A DNA stretch of 64,000 nt from Candidatus Hydrogenedentota bacterium (GCA_029556545.1 JAKQEQ010000192.1:122998-186997); one strand, 5' to 3'; positions 1-9,260 are shown, counted from the first letter of the stretch. Notes: generated by a model from the letters alone, not told the origin. Numbers and translations: made by a program.

Positions 1-160
1 AGACGCCGTCGAGCCCGTCGAGGGATGCGCCGACGGCTTCCGTGCGCAGCCGGAGCTGGCGGTGACTCAGCCCGCAGTCAATGAGGATTTTCGCGCGGGG
101 CGACATCACGAGCACCGCGTTGCCGCCGCTGCCGCTGCCGAGAAGACTGAAACGAAGCAC
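1..160 (-). CDS. MBL-fold metallohydrolase, WalJ/YycJ-like (N-terminal fragment, runs off the window)
   Basis: The minus strand is open from a GTG at 160 to the window edge, giving 53 residues. The N-terminus carries LGSGSGGNAVLV followed by ILIDCGLSHRQL, the typical beginning of single-domain metallo-beta-lactamase-fold hydrolases of the YycJ/WalJ type (LGSGSSGN...LLIDAGLS). The HxHxDH zinc motif would lie beyond the edge. AGGAAAGG sits about 8 bases before the GTG and supports this start; there is no ATG in this frame. The gene diverges from rpoN. Family assignment rests on the N-terminus only. Confidence 0.68.
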   Translation of the reverse strand, partial: MLRFSLLGSGSGGNAVLVMSPRAKILIDCGLSHRQLRLRTEAVGASLDGLDGV

Positions 161-391
161 CCGGACCGCCTTTCCTGTAGTCCATTGTCGCCCCCCGCTC
201 CTGAAAGGATAGCCTGTAGCGGATGGTATCGCAAGGGAAGGCGGGGGCCCGGCCCGCCGCGCCTCCGCGCCCGTATCGCATAGCGCCTGGGACTCAAGCT
301 TGCGCGATATTCTGATAGGTCGTATGGGACCTATATGACTTATTTCGTCGCACGACCTGGGCCGTCTGGCTCGCCTCGGGCGCACGCTCGA

Positions 392-421
392 TTGACAGAT
401 TTGAGCCGGTCTCGTTATAAT
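392..421 (+). promoter_or_regulatory. sigma-70-type promoter of rpoN
   Basis: TTGACA (392-397) and TATAAT (416-421) are separated by 18 bases, both hexamers being perfect consensus. The -10 lies 33 bases before the rpoN ATG, leaving a leader of about 25 bases. The spacing is 1 bp longer than optimal. Confidence 0.82.
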
Positions 422-454
422 GGCATGTAAGTTGCTTGGAAGGAGCTTTTGCGC

Positions 455-1870
455 ATGATACGTATGGAGCCGAGACTGGTGCAGACCCAGCGCCAGCAAC
501 TCGTGCTGACCCAGAAGATGCAGCAGGCGATCCACATCCTGCAACTGTCGAAGGTCGAGCTTGACCAATACATCCAGCAGGAACTCGAGAGCAACCCCGT
601 CCTCGAACAGGCCCTGAAGGCGGAGGCGCCGGAACCCGCCGCCGAGGCGTCGGAAGCCGCCGCGGGCGACAACGAGGAGTCCTTTGACCTCGACGAATAC
701 CTGGACCAGTGGGGTTTGGGCCGGAAGGAAGGGGCGGATTTCAGCCGCAACGCGGACCTCGCCAGGCGCCGCGAGTTTTACCAGGACTCGATCACCAAGG
801 AAGAATCCCTCTCCGCGCACTTGCTGGCCCAACTGCGCATGGCCATCGAGGACCCGCGGGCGCTCTCCATCGGCGAGAGCATAATCGGCGACATCAATGA
901 GAAGGGCTATTTCGTCGGGAGCCTCGAGGCCATAGCCGCCGATGCACAGGCGCCCCTGGAACAGGTCGAGGAGGCGCTCCGGCTCATCCAAGGTTTCGAG
1001 CCGGCGGGCGTCGGCGCGCGCAACGTCTCCGAGTGCCTGCTGCTTCAAATCGCCGTCGAGTTCCCCGACAACGAGGAGTTGAAGACCCTCGTGAGCGAGC
1101 ATCTCGAGGCCCTTGAACGCCGCCAGATTCCCAAGATCGCCAAGGCGATGAAGATATCCCCGGAGCGCGTCGAGGAACTGTACGTCCTGCTGGCGAAGCT
1201 GAACCCCTGGCCGGGCTATGAATACACCGCGTCGCCGCCCCAGTATATCGCGCCCGACGTCGTAGTCGAGAAGAATGAGGACGAGGAGTACGAGGTCTAC
1301 CTCGTGGACGAACGGGCGCCGGGCCTCCGCATCAGCCCGGATTACAGGAAGCTCGCGCGGGACGGCGGCACGCCGAAGGAAACCCGCCAGTACGTGCGCG
1401 ACCGCGTCGAGTCCGCGCGGTGGCTTATCCGCAACATCGAACAGCGCCAGCACACCATCCTCCGCGTCGCGAAGGCCATCGTCGAGGTCCAGCGCGAATT
1501 CCTCGACAAAGGCGTCGAGTTCATCAGGCCCCTCACCCTCCAGGAAATCGCCGACAAGGTGGGCATACACGAGGCCACCGTCAGTCGAACGACGCGCGGC
1601 AAGTACATCCAGACGCCGCAGGGGCTTTTCGAACTCAAGTACTTCTTTTCCCCCGGGCTGCGCCGCGACACGGGCGAGGAACAGTCTTCGAAGAGCATCA
1701 TGTCGCACATCCGCAAGATCGTCGACACCGAAGACAAGCAACAACCCCTCAGCGACCAGAAAATCGCGGATCTCCTTAAGGCCGAGGGCCTCAACATCGC
1801 GCGCCGCACCGTCACCAAGTACCGCGAAGCGCTCCGTATTCCCGCCGCCTCGATGCGCAAGGCCTATTGA
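455..1870 (+). CDS. rpoN: RNA polymerase sigma-54 factor
   Basis: Sigma-54 directs RNA polymerase to -24/-12 promoters and needs AAA+ activators to open them. The 471-residue product has the Gln-rich region I (LVQTQRQQLVLTQKMQQAI) that contacts activators, a core-binding centre, a helix-turn-helix near residues 345-390 (LQEIADKVGIHEATVSR) and the RpoN box ARRTVTKYRE at 449-458 that reads the -24 element. Length is normal. AGGAG at 441-445 lies 9 bases before ATG 455; an in-frame TTG at 449 is too close to it. No sigma-54 activator is encoded in the window, although an NtrB-like kinase is present at 23 kb. Confidence 0.97.
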   Translation: MIRMEPRLVQTQRQQLVLTQKMQQAIHILQLSKVELDQYIQQELESNPVLEQALKAEAPEPAAEASEAAAGDNEESFDLDEYLDQWGLGRKEGADFSRNADLARRREFYQDSITKEESLSAHLLAQLRMAIEDPRALSIGESIIGDINEKGYFVGSLEAIAADAQAPLEQVEEALRLIQGFEPAGVGARNVSECLLLQIAVEFPDNEELKTLVSEHLEALERRQIPKIAKAMKISPERVEELYVLLAKLNPWPGYEYTASPPQYIAPDVVVEKNEDEEYEVYLVDERAPGLRISPDYRKLARDGGTPKETRQYVRDRVESARWLIRNIEQRQHTILRVAKAIVEVQREFLDKGVEFIRPLTLQEIADKVGIHEATVSRTTRGKYIQTPQGLFELKYFFSPGLRRDTGEEQSSKSIMSHIRKIVDTEDKQQPLSDQKIADLLKAEGLNIARRTVTKYREALRIPAASMRKAY

Positions 1871-1892
1871 CATCCTCGCTCTTTCGCATCAA

Positions 1893-1988
1893 GTTCGTAG
1901 TACACGCTTCAGTGTGTCCCAAACGCAGCCTGAAGGCTGCACTACAAACTCGCGTGTCTTCAAGACAGCCAGAAAGCTGCGCTACAAA
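1893..1988. repeat. dispersed GTTCGTAGT-type palindromic repeat (three degenerate units)
   Basis: The rpoN-glycosyltransferase gap holds units built on GTTCGTAGT plus an imperfect palindrome: CACGCTTCAGTGTG (1903-1916), then CAGCCTGAAGGCTG and CAGCCAGAAAGCTG, the last two each followed by (C/G)TAC, the reverse complement of GTAG. The same family recurs at 49451-49506. It looks like a REP-type intergenic element and carries no ORF. Confidence 0.7.
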
Positions 1989-2028
1989 CAATATGCTACA
2001 CTGGCCGCGAGGACTTGGTCCGTAAAGC

Positions 2029-3306
2029 ATGGGTGCTGTGGGCGGCATGTCGGAACAAACACTTGGCGAATCGTTGGAAGCGGCGGCGCCCGTTCCGGCG
2101 CATGGCGAGACGGACGCGCGCCTTTGCGTCGCGATGCTGGGCGCGTTTCCGCCGCAGGCGCAGGGCGTTCAGGACTATTGCCGCGAGATCGCGTTGGCGC
2201 TGGCGCGGCTTTGCGAGGTCCGTGCGCTGGGCTTCAAGCGGATGTATCCGGCGCGGGTGTTTCCGGGCGTGAAGCAAGCCATGGACCCGTCGAAAGCGCC
2301 GATGATCTCGGAGCACCTCGGCGTCGAACATCGCCTCACGTGGCATAACCCCTTCGGCTGGCTGCGCGCCGGGCTGTTCACGGAGGCGGACGTATTCCAC
2401 GCGCAATGGTGGAGCTGGCCGCTGTGGGGCGTTACCTGGACCATCGCCCGGACCATGAAGCTGCGCGGGAAGCCGGTGGTGCTGACGGTACACAACGTGC
2501 TGCCGCACGAGATGGACAAGAATTACCTGCGCGCGACCCGCTCCGTGTGCAACTTGGCGGACCGGGTGCTCGTCCACAGCGAGACGAACCGCGCGCAGTT
2601 GCTCCAATACTACCGGCTTCCAGAAGAAAAAGTCGTGCAAGTTCCGCTCGGACCGTACATGGCGGAAACCGAGAAGGTGGCAAAGGATGCCGCCTGCGCC
2701 GCGCTGGACCTGCCGCCGGACAAGCGGTACATCCTGACTTTCGGCACGATTCGACCGTACAAGGGCGTGGACGACCTGCTGCAAGCGTTATCGATGCTGA
2801 GTCCGGCGTGCGCCGACGTCCGGCTCATCGTCGCCGGCAAGCCGTGGACGGCGTGGGGGCTCTACCAGAGGGTCATTGACGCCAACGCGCTCGCGGACCG
2901 GGTACACCTCTTTCTCGACTATATCCCGGAAGACCGGCTTCGATACTTTTTCGGCGCGGCGGACTTGATTGCGCTGCCGTATCGGCATTTCGACGCGCAG
3001 AGCGGCGTGTGCGCGGTGGCGCTGCCGTATCGGAAACCAATAATCGTCTCAGAGGTGGGCGGACTGCCCGATTGGGTGGACCGCGATCCGCGCTGGACGG
3101 TACCGCCGACGGATCCGGAGGCACTCGCGCGGCGTATCGAGGACTTCTTCGCACGGGCCGACGACGAGACCGCAGCCTTCCAAGCCATCGGGGATCGCGT
3201 CCTGCGGCGCTTCGCGTGGGACGGCATCGCCGAACAGCACGTGGCGGTTTACCGGGAGTTGCACGACCGGTCCGGAAAGACCGGAAGGCATGGCCATCTC
3301 GTATAG
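2029..3306 (+). CDS. GT4-family glycosyltransferase
   Basis: A 425-residue GT-B protein. The N-terminal half has the acceptor-side Rossmann start (LCVAMLGAFPPQAQGVQDYC) and the C-terminal half the GT4 nucleotide-sugar region: ILTFGTIRPYKGVDDLLQAL, then SGVCAVALPYRKPIIVSEVGG, which matches the conserved region contacting the donor. Such enzymes transfer a sugar from an NDP-sugar to a glycan or lipid at the inner face of the membrane; donor and acceptor cannot be read from sequence. No strong ribosome site precedes ATG 2029; ATG 2047 (18 bases later) is equally possible. It is an isolated gene rather than part of a glycan cluster. Confidence 0.85.
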   Translation: MGAVGGMSEQTLGESLEAAAPVPAHGETDARLCVAMLGAFPPQAQGVQDYCREIALALARLCEVRALGFKRMYPARVFPGVKQAMDPSKAPMISEHLGVEHRLTWHNPFGWLRAGLFTEADVFHAQWWSWPLWGVTWTIARTMKLRGKPVVLTVHNVLPHEMDKNYLRATRSVCNLADRVLVHSETNRAQLLQYYRLPEEKVVQVPLGPYMAETEKVAKDAACAALDLPPDKRYILTFGTIRPYKGVDDLLQALSMLSPACADVRLIVAGKPWTAWGLYQRVIDANALADRVHLFLDYIPEDRLRYFFGAADLIALPYRHFDAQSGVCAVALPYRKPIIVSEVGGLPDWVDRDPRWTVPPTDPEALARRIEDFFARADDETAAFQAIGDRVLRRFAWDGIAEQHVAVYRELHDRSGKTGRHGHLV

Positions 3307-3413
3307 GGTTTTGCTCGGCAAGACATTTCTGGTTGTCTCGGCGAGAGGGCGTTATAATCCAAACTGAAGTACTAATCACCGGCTATGCAGCGGGGAAAAC
3401 AGGAGGCTGTGTC

Positions 3414-4718
3414 ATGGCTGGAACATTGTCGCGCAGGAGTTTCGTAAAGTCGTCGCTGGCGGCCGCGGCAGCGGCGCAGACCGTGGGCCGCCGGGTCTAC
3501 GGCGCGAACGAGCGTGCCCGGCTGGGCTTCATCGGCGTGGCGAACCGAGGCGGTCAGCTTATAACCGCCACGCGCCCGCACGAGGATGCCGAGATTGTCG
3601 CGGTGTGCGACGTGTACCGGCCCGCGATGGAGCAGTGGCGGGAGAAACTACCGGGCGCCGTGGACCTCTACGGAGATTACCGCCGCCTGCTCGAACGCGA
3701 TGACATCGACGGGGTCGTGATCGCGACGCCGGACCATTGGCACGCCCTGCAAACGGTGGACGCCTGCGACGCGGGCAAGGATGTCTTCATCGAGAAACCG
3801 CTCTCGATGACCGTGCACGAGGGACGACGCATGGTCGAGGCGGCGCGGCGAAACAAGCGCATCGTGCAGGTGGGTCTGCAGCGGCGCTCCGGCGAAATGT
3901 TCCATGAACTAGCGGAATTCCTCAAGGGCGGCAGCATCGGCAAGGTCACTGTGGCGCACTGCCATCGCATCACCAACATGACGCCGGACGGCATGGGCCG
4001 CGCCCAACCCTCGGAACCGCCCGAGGGACTCGACTGGGACATGTGGCTCGGACCGCGGGCTTACCGGCCATACCAGGACAACATCACGCCGTACAAGTTT
4101 CGCTGGTGGAAGGAGTATTCGTCGCAAATCGGGAATTGGGGCGTCCACTACTTCGACCTGATCCGCTGGCTGCTCGGCGAAGACGCGCCGGTGTCCGTCG
4201 TGGCGCTCGGCGGGCAATACGCCGTGGACGACGACCGCACCATCCCGGACACGATGCAGGCCGTCTTCGAGTTCGCGTCGGGCCGGCTGCTCGTGTTCAG
4301 CCAATATGAGGCTAACGGCGCGCCCGTGTTCGCAGTGCGCGGCGACATCGAACTGCGCGGCACGCTCGGAACGCTCTACGCCGGCGATCGCGGATACCAA
4401 GTCGTCCCCGAGCGAGGCGGACAATTCCAGGACGCCGCGCCGCGTATGGAACCCGTGAAGACGGAAGCGCGCAGCCCGAACGCAGACCTCACCGTGCTGC
4501 ACATGCGCAACTTCCTCGATTGCATCAAGTCGCGCGCGAAGCCCAACAGCGACGTCGAGGACGGCCACCGGTCTACCATTTTCTCGCATCTGGGCAATAT
4601 CGCTCTCGAAACGCGGTCCCGGATTGATTGGGACCCGAAGACGGAGCGGATCACGAACCACGAGGCCACGAACGCGCTGCTGCACTACGAGTATCGTGCG
4701 CCTTGGGAGTTGCGCTGA
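3414..4718 (+). CDS. Gfo/Idh/MocA-family oxidoreductase, Tat-exported
   Basis: A 434-residue NAD(P)-dependent oxidoreductase. The N-terminus LSRRSFVKSSLAAAAAA is a twin-arginine signal, so the folded enzyme is probably exported with its cofactor. The Rossmann start is LGFIGVANRGG, and the family motif EKPLS with the catalytic Lys follows. The C-terminal sheet domain contains W-rich loops (KFRWWKEYSSQIGNWGVHYFD) typical of the secreted Planctomycete-type branch. AGGAGG at 3401-3406 lies 7 bases before ATG 3414. A TATAAT at 3353-3358 could be the -10 element but has no well-spaced -35. Substrate unknown, probably a sugar or sugar derivative. Confidence 0.9.
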   Translation: MAGTLSRRSFVKSSLAAAAAAQTVGRRVYGANERARLGFIGVANRGGQLITATRPHEDAEIVAVCDVYRPAMEQWREKLPGAVDLYGDYRRLLERDDIDGVVIATPDHWHALQTVDACDAGKDVFIEKPLSMTVHEGRRMVEAARRNKRIVQVGLQRRSGEMFHELAEFLKGGSIGKVTVAHCHRITNMTPDGMGRAQPSEPPEGLDWDMWLGPRAYRPYQDNITPYKFRWWKEYSSQIGNWGVHYFDLIRWLLGEDAPVSVVALGGQYAVDDDRTIPDTMQAVFEFASGRLLVFSQYEANGAPVFAVRGDIELRGTLGTLYAGDRGYQVVPERGGQFQDAAPRMEPVKTEARSPNADLTVLHMRNFLDCIKSRAKPNSDVEDGHRSTIFSHLGNIALETRSRIDWDPKTERITNHEATNALLHYEYRAPWELR

Positions 4719-4781
4719 GATTGCGGTGCCGCGTGTGTGGAGTGGTTCGAGTACGAGCACGAGCACGAACAAAACGGGCGA

Positions 4782-5186
4782 TCAAAAATGGCGCTCGATA
4801 TAGGCCAAGGCGGTCTCGAGGTCGGGCAGGATTTTGGTGCAGAATTTCACCATCCAAGGCGATAGGTCGGCATAGGGCGTGGGGCTGAAGGCAACCACGA
4901 ACTTCCCGAGGTCGTGCGCGGCGTAGAATACCTCCATCGCCGTGCCGATGGACGGCTTGCTATAGTTCACGAGCAGGATGTCGGCGTCGCGCACGTCCTG
5001 CAAATCGAAATCGACAATCTCGTTCGCGCTGTCAATCTCATTGTCGCGGAAACTGCGGCGCAACGGGTCCAGCACGATGAACCGCCCCGCAAGCCGTTCC
5101 TTCGCACGCTGCCGCCACGTTTTCGATTCCACCTCCGCACAGTCCATGATCGGCCCCGACAGGTATATCGTCCGTGTGTGCTGCAT
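4782..5186 (-). CDS. nucleoside 2-deoxyribosyltransferase-like protein
   Basis: A 134-residue protein of the nucleoside deoxyribosyltransferase fold. It begins TIYLSGPI, has a central DLQDVRDADILLVNY, and GTAMEVFYAAHDLGK with the Glu that acts as nucleophile in characterised relatives. Related proteins may be N-glycosidases acting on nucleotides, so the substrate is open. ATG 5186 is preferred because GGGAAGGG lies just upstream; a start at 5216 would add ten unconserved residues. It is transcribed opposite to both neighbours. Confidence 0.72.
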   Translation of the reverse strand: MQHTRTIYLSGPIMDCAEVESKTWRQRAKERLAGRFIVLDPLRRSFRDNEIDSANEIVDFDLQDVRDADILLVNYSKPSIGTAMEVFYAAHDLGKFVVAFSPTPYADLSPWMVKFCTKILPDLETALAYIERHF

Positions 5187-5328
5187 TATAATCCCTTCCC
5201 TGAATCGCCGCCCCATTCTACCCTATCGCTCCTGCCCGCGTCATCGCGCGCGGCGCGCCCTCTGGAATGCGCCCCGCCGCTCATGGATAATGCCGGGGCA
5301 GGCGCAATCCGGCAGCAAGGAGTCCGTC

Positions 5329-6387
5329 ATGCACATTCAGGAGGAACGATTCGGCGTTATGCCCGATGGGCGCATCGCACTCTTGTATACGCTCGCGAAC
5401 GCCAACGGAGTGCGGGTACGGCTGACCAATATCGGCGGGTCCATCGTCGGGCTCGAAACGCCGGATCGCAACGGCGCGCCTGCGGATATCGTGCTCGGGT
5501 ATGACAATGCTGAGCAATATGTCGCCAACAAGCCGCACTTCGGCTGCGTCGTCGGGCGCTTCGCGAACCGGATCGCGAAGGGCCGGTTCACGCTGGACGG
5601 CGTCACGTATCAACTCGCGACGAATAACCGGGAAAATCACCTCCACGGCGGCCCGCAAGGATTCGCCAGGAAGCTGTGGAACGTGGAACCGGTCGAGGAG
5701 GTGGATGCTGTCTGCGTTCGGCTGCGTTATGTCAGTCCGGACGGCGAGGAATCGTATCCCGGGACGTTGACCTGCATCGTGACTTATCGTCTGACGGACG
5801 CGAACGAGTTGCGTATCGACTATGAAGCAACGACGGACGCGCCCACGATCGTGAACCTCACAAATCATAGCTACTTCAACCTCGCGGGACACGGCGCGGG
5901 CGACATCCTGAATCATGAACTGACCATCAACGCGGACCGGTTCACGCCGGTGGACCCTTCGTTGATTCCCACCGGGGAGGTGCGCTCTGTCGAAGGCACG
6001 CCGCTGGACTTCCGCGCGCCGAGGACCATTGGCGCGCGTATCGACGGGGACTACGAACAGCTTCGGCTGGGCCGGGGATACGACCATAACTACGTGCTGA
6101 ACGGTTCGGCGGACGGCCTGTGTTTTGCGGCGCGCGTATCCGAACCGTCGAGCGGCCGCGTGCTCGAGGCATACACCACCCAGCCCGGCGTGCAGTTGTA
6201 TACGGGCAATATGCTCGATGGTACGGAGATCGGCAAGGGCGGCAAGGCGTATCTCCGCCGATTCGGGTTCTGCCTCGAGACGCAACACTTTCCCGATTCG
6301 CCGAACCGGCCGGAATTTCCGTCGGTGGTCTTGCGGCCAGGCGAGCGATACGCGCAGACGATGGTGTTCCGATTCGATGTCTGCTGA
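5329..6387 (+). CDS. galM: aldose 1-epimerase (mutarotase)
   Basis: Interconverts alpha and beta anomers of hexoses such as glucose and galactose. The 352-residue product has the GalM landmarks: GRFANRIAKGRF, ENHLHGG with the first conserved His, TNHSYFNL with the catalytic acid His, and FCLETQHFPDSPN with the catalytic base Glu near the C-terminus. Length is normal and there is no signal peptide, so it is cytosolic. AAGGAG (5317-5322) lies 6 bases before ATG 5329. The next gene is a polysaccharide lyase, consistent with sugar catabolism. Confidence 0.95.
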   Translation: MHIQEERFGVMPDGRIALLYTLANANGVRVRLTNIGGSIVGLETPDRNGAPADIVLGYDNAEQYVANKPHFGCVVGRFANRIAKGRFTLDGVTYQLATNNRENHLHGGPQGFARKLWNVEPVEEVDAVCVRLRYVSPDGEESYPGTLTCIVTYRLTDANELRIDYEATTDAPTIVNLTNHSYFNLAGHGAGDILNHELTINADRFTPVDPSLIPTGEVRSVEGTPLDFRAPRTIGARIDGDYEQLRLGRGYDHNYVLNGSADGLCFAARVSEPSSGRVLEAYTTQPGVQLYTGNMLDGTEIGKGGKAYLRRFGFCLETQHFPDSPNRPEFPSVVLRPGERYAQTMVFRFDVC

Positions 6388-6467
6388 TGCCTCGCTCGTG
6401 TAATCACGGGCGGTTGTATAACACATTGCGTCCGGACGGCAACGCTACATACGAGAATGGAGACGAC

Positions 6468-8546
6468 ATGGTTCTTGCGCTTTGGATAAGCCTGCTTGCG
6501 CACGCGATCGGCGCAATCGAACTGCCGGCGTCATTCGCGTTGCCGGGCAACGTCTTTCTCACCGAGGCGGAAGCGGTCGCAATCCGCGCGCGATGCGCGG
6601 AGGACCCGGACGCGGCGGCTGTGCGGGAGCAATTGCTTGCCGTTGCGGACGCGCTGGTCGCTGAGTCCCTGGAGATTCCGCGCGCCGGGGGGCAATGGAC
6701 ACATTGGTACAGTTGCAGGAAGGACGGCGGTCGGCTCGAGGCGAAGTCGCCCACGCGGCATGTTTGCCGCGACTGTGGTGAGGTGCATTCGGGTTGGCCC
6801 TACGACGACGTCTACGTGACGCACCGGCACCACCACTGGCTGGGCGGCGTCGAGACGCTCGGCTGGGCGTATACCCTCGACCCGAAACCGGAATATGCGG
6901 CGCGCGTGCGGGATATCCTCCTCGAATACGCGACCTTCTACCGCGAACTCGAGCAACACGACACGCGCGGCAATGCCTCGGTACGCGGCGGGCGCTTGTT
7001 CGCGCAGACGCTCGATGAGAGCGTGGACCTGTGCCGGATCAGCCTCGGCTATGACCGCGTATATCGCGACCTGTGTTTCAGCGCCGCGGACCACGCGCGG
7101 ATCGCCGAGGGATTGCTGCGGCCGATGGTCGAGACGATTCGCCCGCACGGCGCGGGCATCTCGAACTGGCAAACGTGGCACAACGCGGGCGTGGCCTGCG
7201 CGGGATTCGTTCTCGGCGACCGCGATCTCGTCGACTGGGCCCTCAACGGCAAGCACGGCTTCTTCTTCCAGATGCACAACGGCTCCGTAGTCGAGAGTGG
7301 CATGTGGTATGAGGAATCGCCGTCGTATCATTGGTACGCGCTCCGCGCGCTGGTGTACCTGATGGAGCCCGCCACGCGGGCCGGCATCGACCTCTATGCG
7401 GATCCGATGACGCGCAAGCTCTTCACCGCGCCCATTCGCCAGCTCTTCCCCGATTTGACCTTCCCCGCGCTCCACGACAGCAACCGCGATGATATCCGCG
7501 CGCAACGCGGCCTGTACGCCGTCGCATGGGCGCGGTATCAGGACCCGCAATTCGCCGCGCTCGCGACGCCGCTCGATTCGCCGTGGGCGCTTTTCTGGGG
7601 CGGCGCGCCGCCGTACTCGGGTGGCATGGGCATCCCGCCCATGGGCTCGGATCACGGGCGAGAGGCCCGTGCCATGTGGTTTGAGACATCGAACGAGGAA
7701 AGCGAGGGCCTCGCGATTCTCCGCGACGTCAGCGGGGAAACGGCGGTGTTCGTCGATTATGGTCCGGGGTGTTCGGGCCACGTGCAGCCGGCCAAGCTCA
7801 ACCTTATCCTCTTCGCGCACGGCGACGAACGATTCGTGGACCCGGGCCGACTGCCCTACGGTAACCCGCTCCACGGCGCGTGGTACCGGCAGACGGTGGC
7901 GCATAATACGGTCGTGGTTGACGGCGTCTCGCAGCGGCAGGGGCCGGGCCGTCTCATCGCCTTCCGCGATACGCCTTCCTACGCGCTGGTCCACGCCGCC
8001 GCCGATAAGGCCTACGACGGTGTGCGGCTCGAACGCGTCGTGGTCCTGTCGCGGAACGTGATCCTCGACGTGTTCCGCTGCCAATCGGATGTCCCCCGAA
8101 CCTACGACCTTCCGCTGCATACTCGCGGCGCACTCGAGATTGCGACGGAGCCCTCACCCTCGGGGAGCGAAAACGTGCTGGGGACCGCGAACGGCTATGA
8201 ACTCATCGAGGACACGGAGCAACTCCCGCGCGACTGTCGCGAAGCCGTCGTGGCCACAACCGCGGGCCGACGCATCCACGTCCGGTGGTTTGACTCGGCG
8301 GACGTGTTCCGCGGCATCGGGCTCGGCGCGACGCCGCGCGAGAAGCTGCCCATGCTGCTGCGCCGCCAGGAGGGGAACGAAGCGGTCTTCGCCGCCGTGT
8401 ATACCTTGCTCGAGGCGGGCGAGACGCCGCCGCGTTGCAGCTTCGAGCACGGCGCGCAGCGCGTGGTCTTGCGGGCGGACGATGTGGCGCTCCGGCTCGG
8501 GCAGGAGGCCCATGTTCGGGTGTACGGCAAATCGGGACGGTCATAG
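6468..8546 (+). CDS. heparinase II/III-family polysaccharide lyase, secreted
   Basis: A 692-residue protein starting with the signal-like MVLALWISLLAHAIGA. The N-terminal alpha/alpha-toroid (about 60-370) contains GISNWQTWHNAGVACAG and GMWYEESPSYHWYAL, which match the catalytic groove of alginate/heparinase-type lyases. The C-terminal beta-sandwich (about 400-690) contains GCSGHVQPAKLNLILFAHG and WYRQTVAHNTVVVDG, typical of the heparinase II/III domain. Such enzymes cleave uronic-acid polysaccharides by beta-elimination. A palindromic repeat is inserted in frame at about residues 385-404 at the junction of the two domains. The gene ends 4 bases before queE. Substrate not predictable. Confidence 0.85.
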   Translation: MVLALWISLLAHAIGAIELPASFALPGNVFLTEAEAVAIRARCAEDPDAAAVREQLLAVADALVAESLEIPRAGGQWTHWYSCRKDGGRLEAKSPTRHVCRDCGEVHSGWPYDDVYVTHRHHHWLGGVETLGWAYTLDPKPEYAARVRDILLEYATFYRELEQHDTRGNASVRGGRLFAQTLDESVDLCRISLGYDRVYRDLCFSAADHARIAEGLLRPMVETIRPHGAGISNWQTWHNAGVACAGFVLGDRDLVDWALNGKHGFFFQMHNGSVVESGMWYEESPSYHWYALRALVYLMEPATRAGIDLYADPMTRKLFTAPIRQLFPDLTFPALHDSNRDDIRAQRGLYAVAWARYQDPQFAALATPLDSPWALFWGGAPPYSGGMGIPPMGSDHGREARAMWFETSNEESEGLAILRDVSGETAVFVDYGPGCSGHVQPAKLNLILFAHGDERFVDPGRLPYGNPLHGAWYRQTVAHNTVVVDGVSQRQGPGRLIAFRDTPSYALVHAAADKAYDGVRLERVVVLSRNVILDVFRCQSDVPRTYDLPLHTRGALEIATEPSPSGSENVLGTANGYELIEDTEQLPRDCREAVVATTAGRRIHVRWFDSADVFRGIGLGATPREKLPMLLRRQEGNEAVFAAVYTLLEAGETPPRCSFEHGAQRVVLRADDVALRLGQEAHVRVYGKSGRS
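7621..7677. repeat. palindromic repeat inserted in frame in the lyase gene (copy A)
   Basis: Two small hairpins, CATGGGC-N5-GCCCATG and CACGGGC-N4-GCCCGTG, lie inside an element that is itself roughly an inverted repeat (GTGGCATGGG ... CCCGTGCCATG). It adds the peptide GMGIPPMGSDHGREARAM between the two domains of the lyase. Related copies lie at 9538, 24091 and 39893. Confidence 0.75.
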
Positions 8547-8550
8547 GCTC

Positions 8551-9216
8551 ATGGACGCACGGGAAACTAAGACACTCCGGGTCACGGAGATTTACCGCAG
8601 TATCCAGGGCGAGAGCACGTGGGCCGGGCTGCCGTGCGTGTTTGTGCGGCTGACCGGTTGCCCGCTCCGCTGCGTCTGGTGCGACACGGAATACAGCTTC
8701 CATGGTGGCGAACGGATGGCCCTCGGCGCGATTGTCGCGGAGATCGCCGCGATGAATACTCCGCTCGTCGAGATCACCGGCGGCGAACCGCTGGCGCAAC
8801 GGGCCTGCGGCGCGCTCGCGGAACTGCTTATCGAGCACGGCCACACCGTCCTGGTCGAGACGAGCGGCGCGCTGCCCATTGACCGCCTGCCCGAGGCGGC
8901 GACCCGGATCATGGACCTGAAATGTCCCGACAGCGGCGAGTGCGAGAAGAACGACTGGGACAATATCGAGCGCCTCGCGCCGGACCGCGACGAGGTGAAG
9001 TTTGTGCTGGCAAGCCGCCGAGATTACGAGTGGGCGCGCGACGTGGTGCGTCGGTATCGTCTCGAAACGCGCTGCAAGTGCGTGCTATGCTCTCCGGTGT
9101 CCGGCGCGATCGAGCCGCACGACCTCGCGGCATGGATTCTTGAGGACCACCTCCCGGTCCGTCTTCAACTCCAACTGCACAAAATCCTTTGGGCGCCCGA
9201 CGCGAAAGGGGTGTGA
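8551..9216 (+). CDS. queE: 7-carboxy-7-deazaguanine synthase
   Basis: Radical-SAM enzyme that contracts 6-carboxy-tetrahydropterin to 7-carboxy-7-deazaguanine in queuosine/preQ0 synthesis. The 221-residue protein has SIQGES near the N-terminus, the [4Fe-4S] motif GCPLRCVWCDTEYSF (C-x3-C-x2-C) and EITGGEPL. C-terminal LQLHKILW matches the QueE end. ATG 8551 follows the lyase stop after 4 bases. The next gene is QueD-like, so the two probably act in consecutive steps; queC and queF are not in the window. Confidence 0.95.
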   Translation: MDARETKTLRVTEIYRSIQGESTWAGLPCVFVRLTGCPLRCVWCDTEYSFHGGERMALGAIVAEIAAMNTPLVEITGGEPLAQRACGALAELLIEHGHTVLVETSGALPIDRLPEAATRIMDLKCPDSGECEKNDWDNIERLAPDRDEVKFVLASRRDYEWARDVVRRYRLETRCKCVLCSPVSGAIEPHDLAAWILEDHLPVRLQLQLHKILWAPDAKGV

Positions 9217-9260
9217 GCGCCGGGACGATACACGCTGTCGGACACGTGAGACGGTCTTGA

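Noticed and set aside
1275-2348. Long Ser/Arg-rich frame across the rpoN end and the glycosyltransferase start
   Set aside because: Typical shadow of high-GC codons; it spans a repeat region and has no domain.
3333-3358. Promoter TTGTCT/TATAAT before the exported Gfo/Idh gene
   Set aside because: Spacing is only 14 bases. The TATAAT may still be a -10, but the pair is not supported.
5281-6426. 381-codon minus-strand frame over galM
   Set aside because: galM on the plus strand has all catalytic residues; the opposite frame is a His/Arg/Val-rich shadow.
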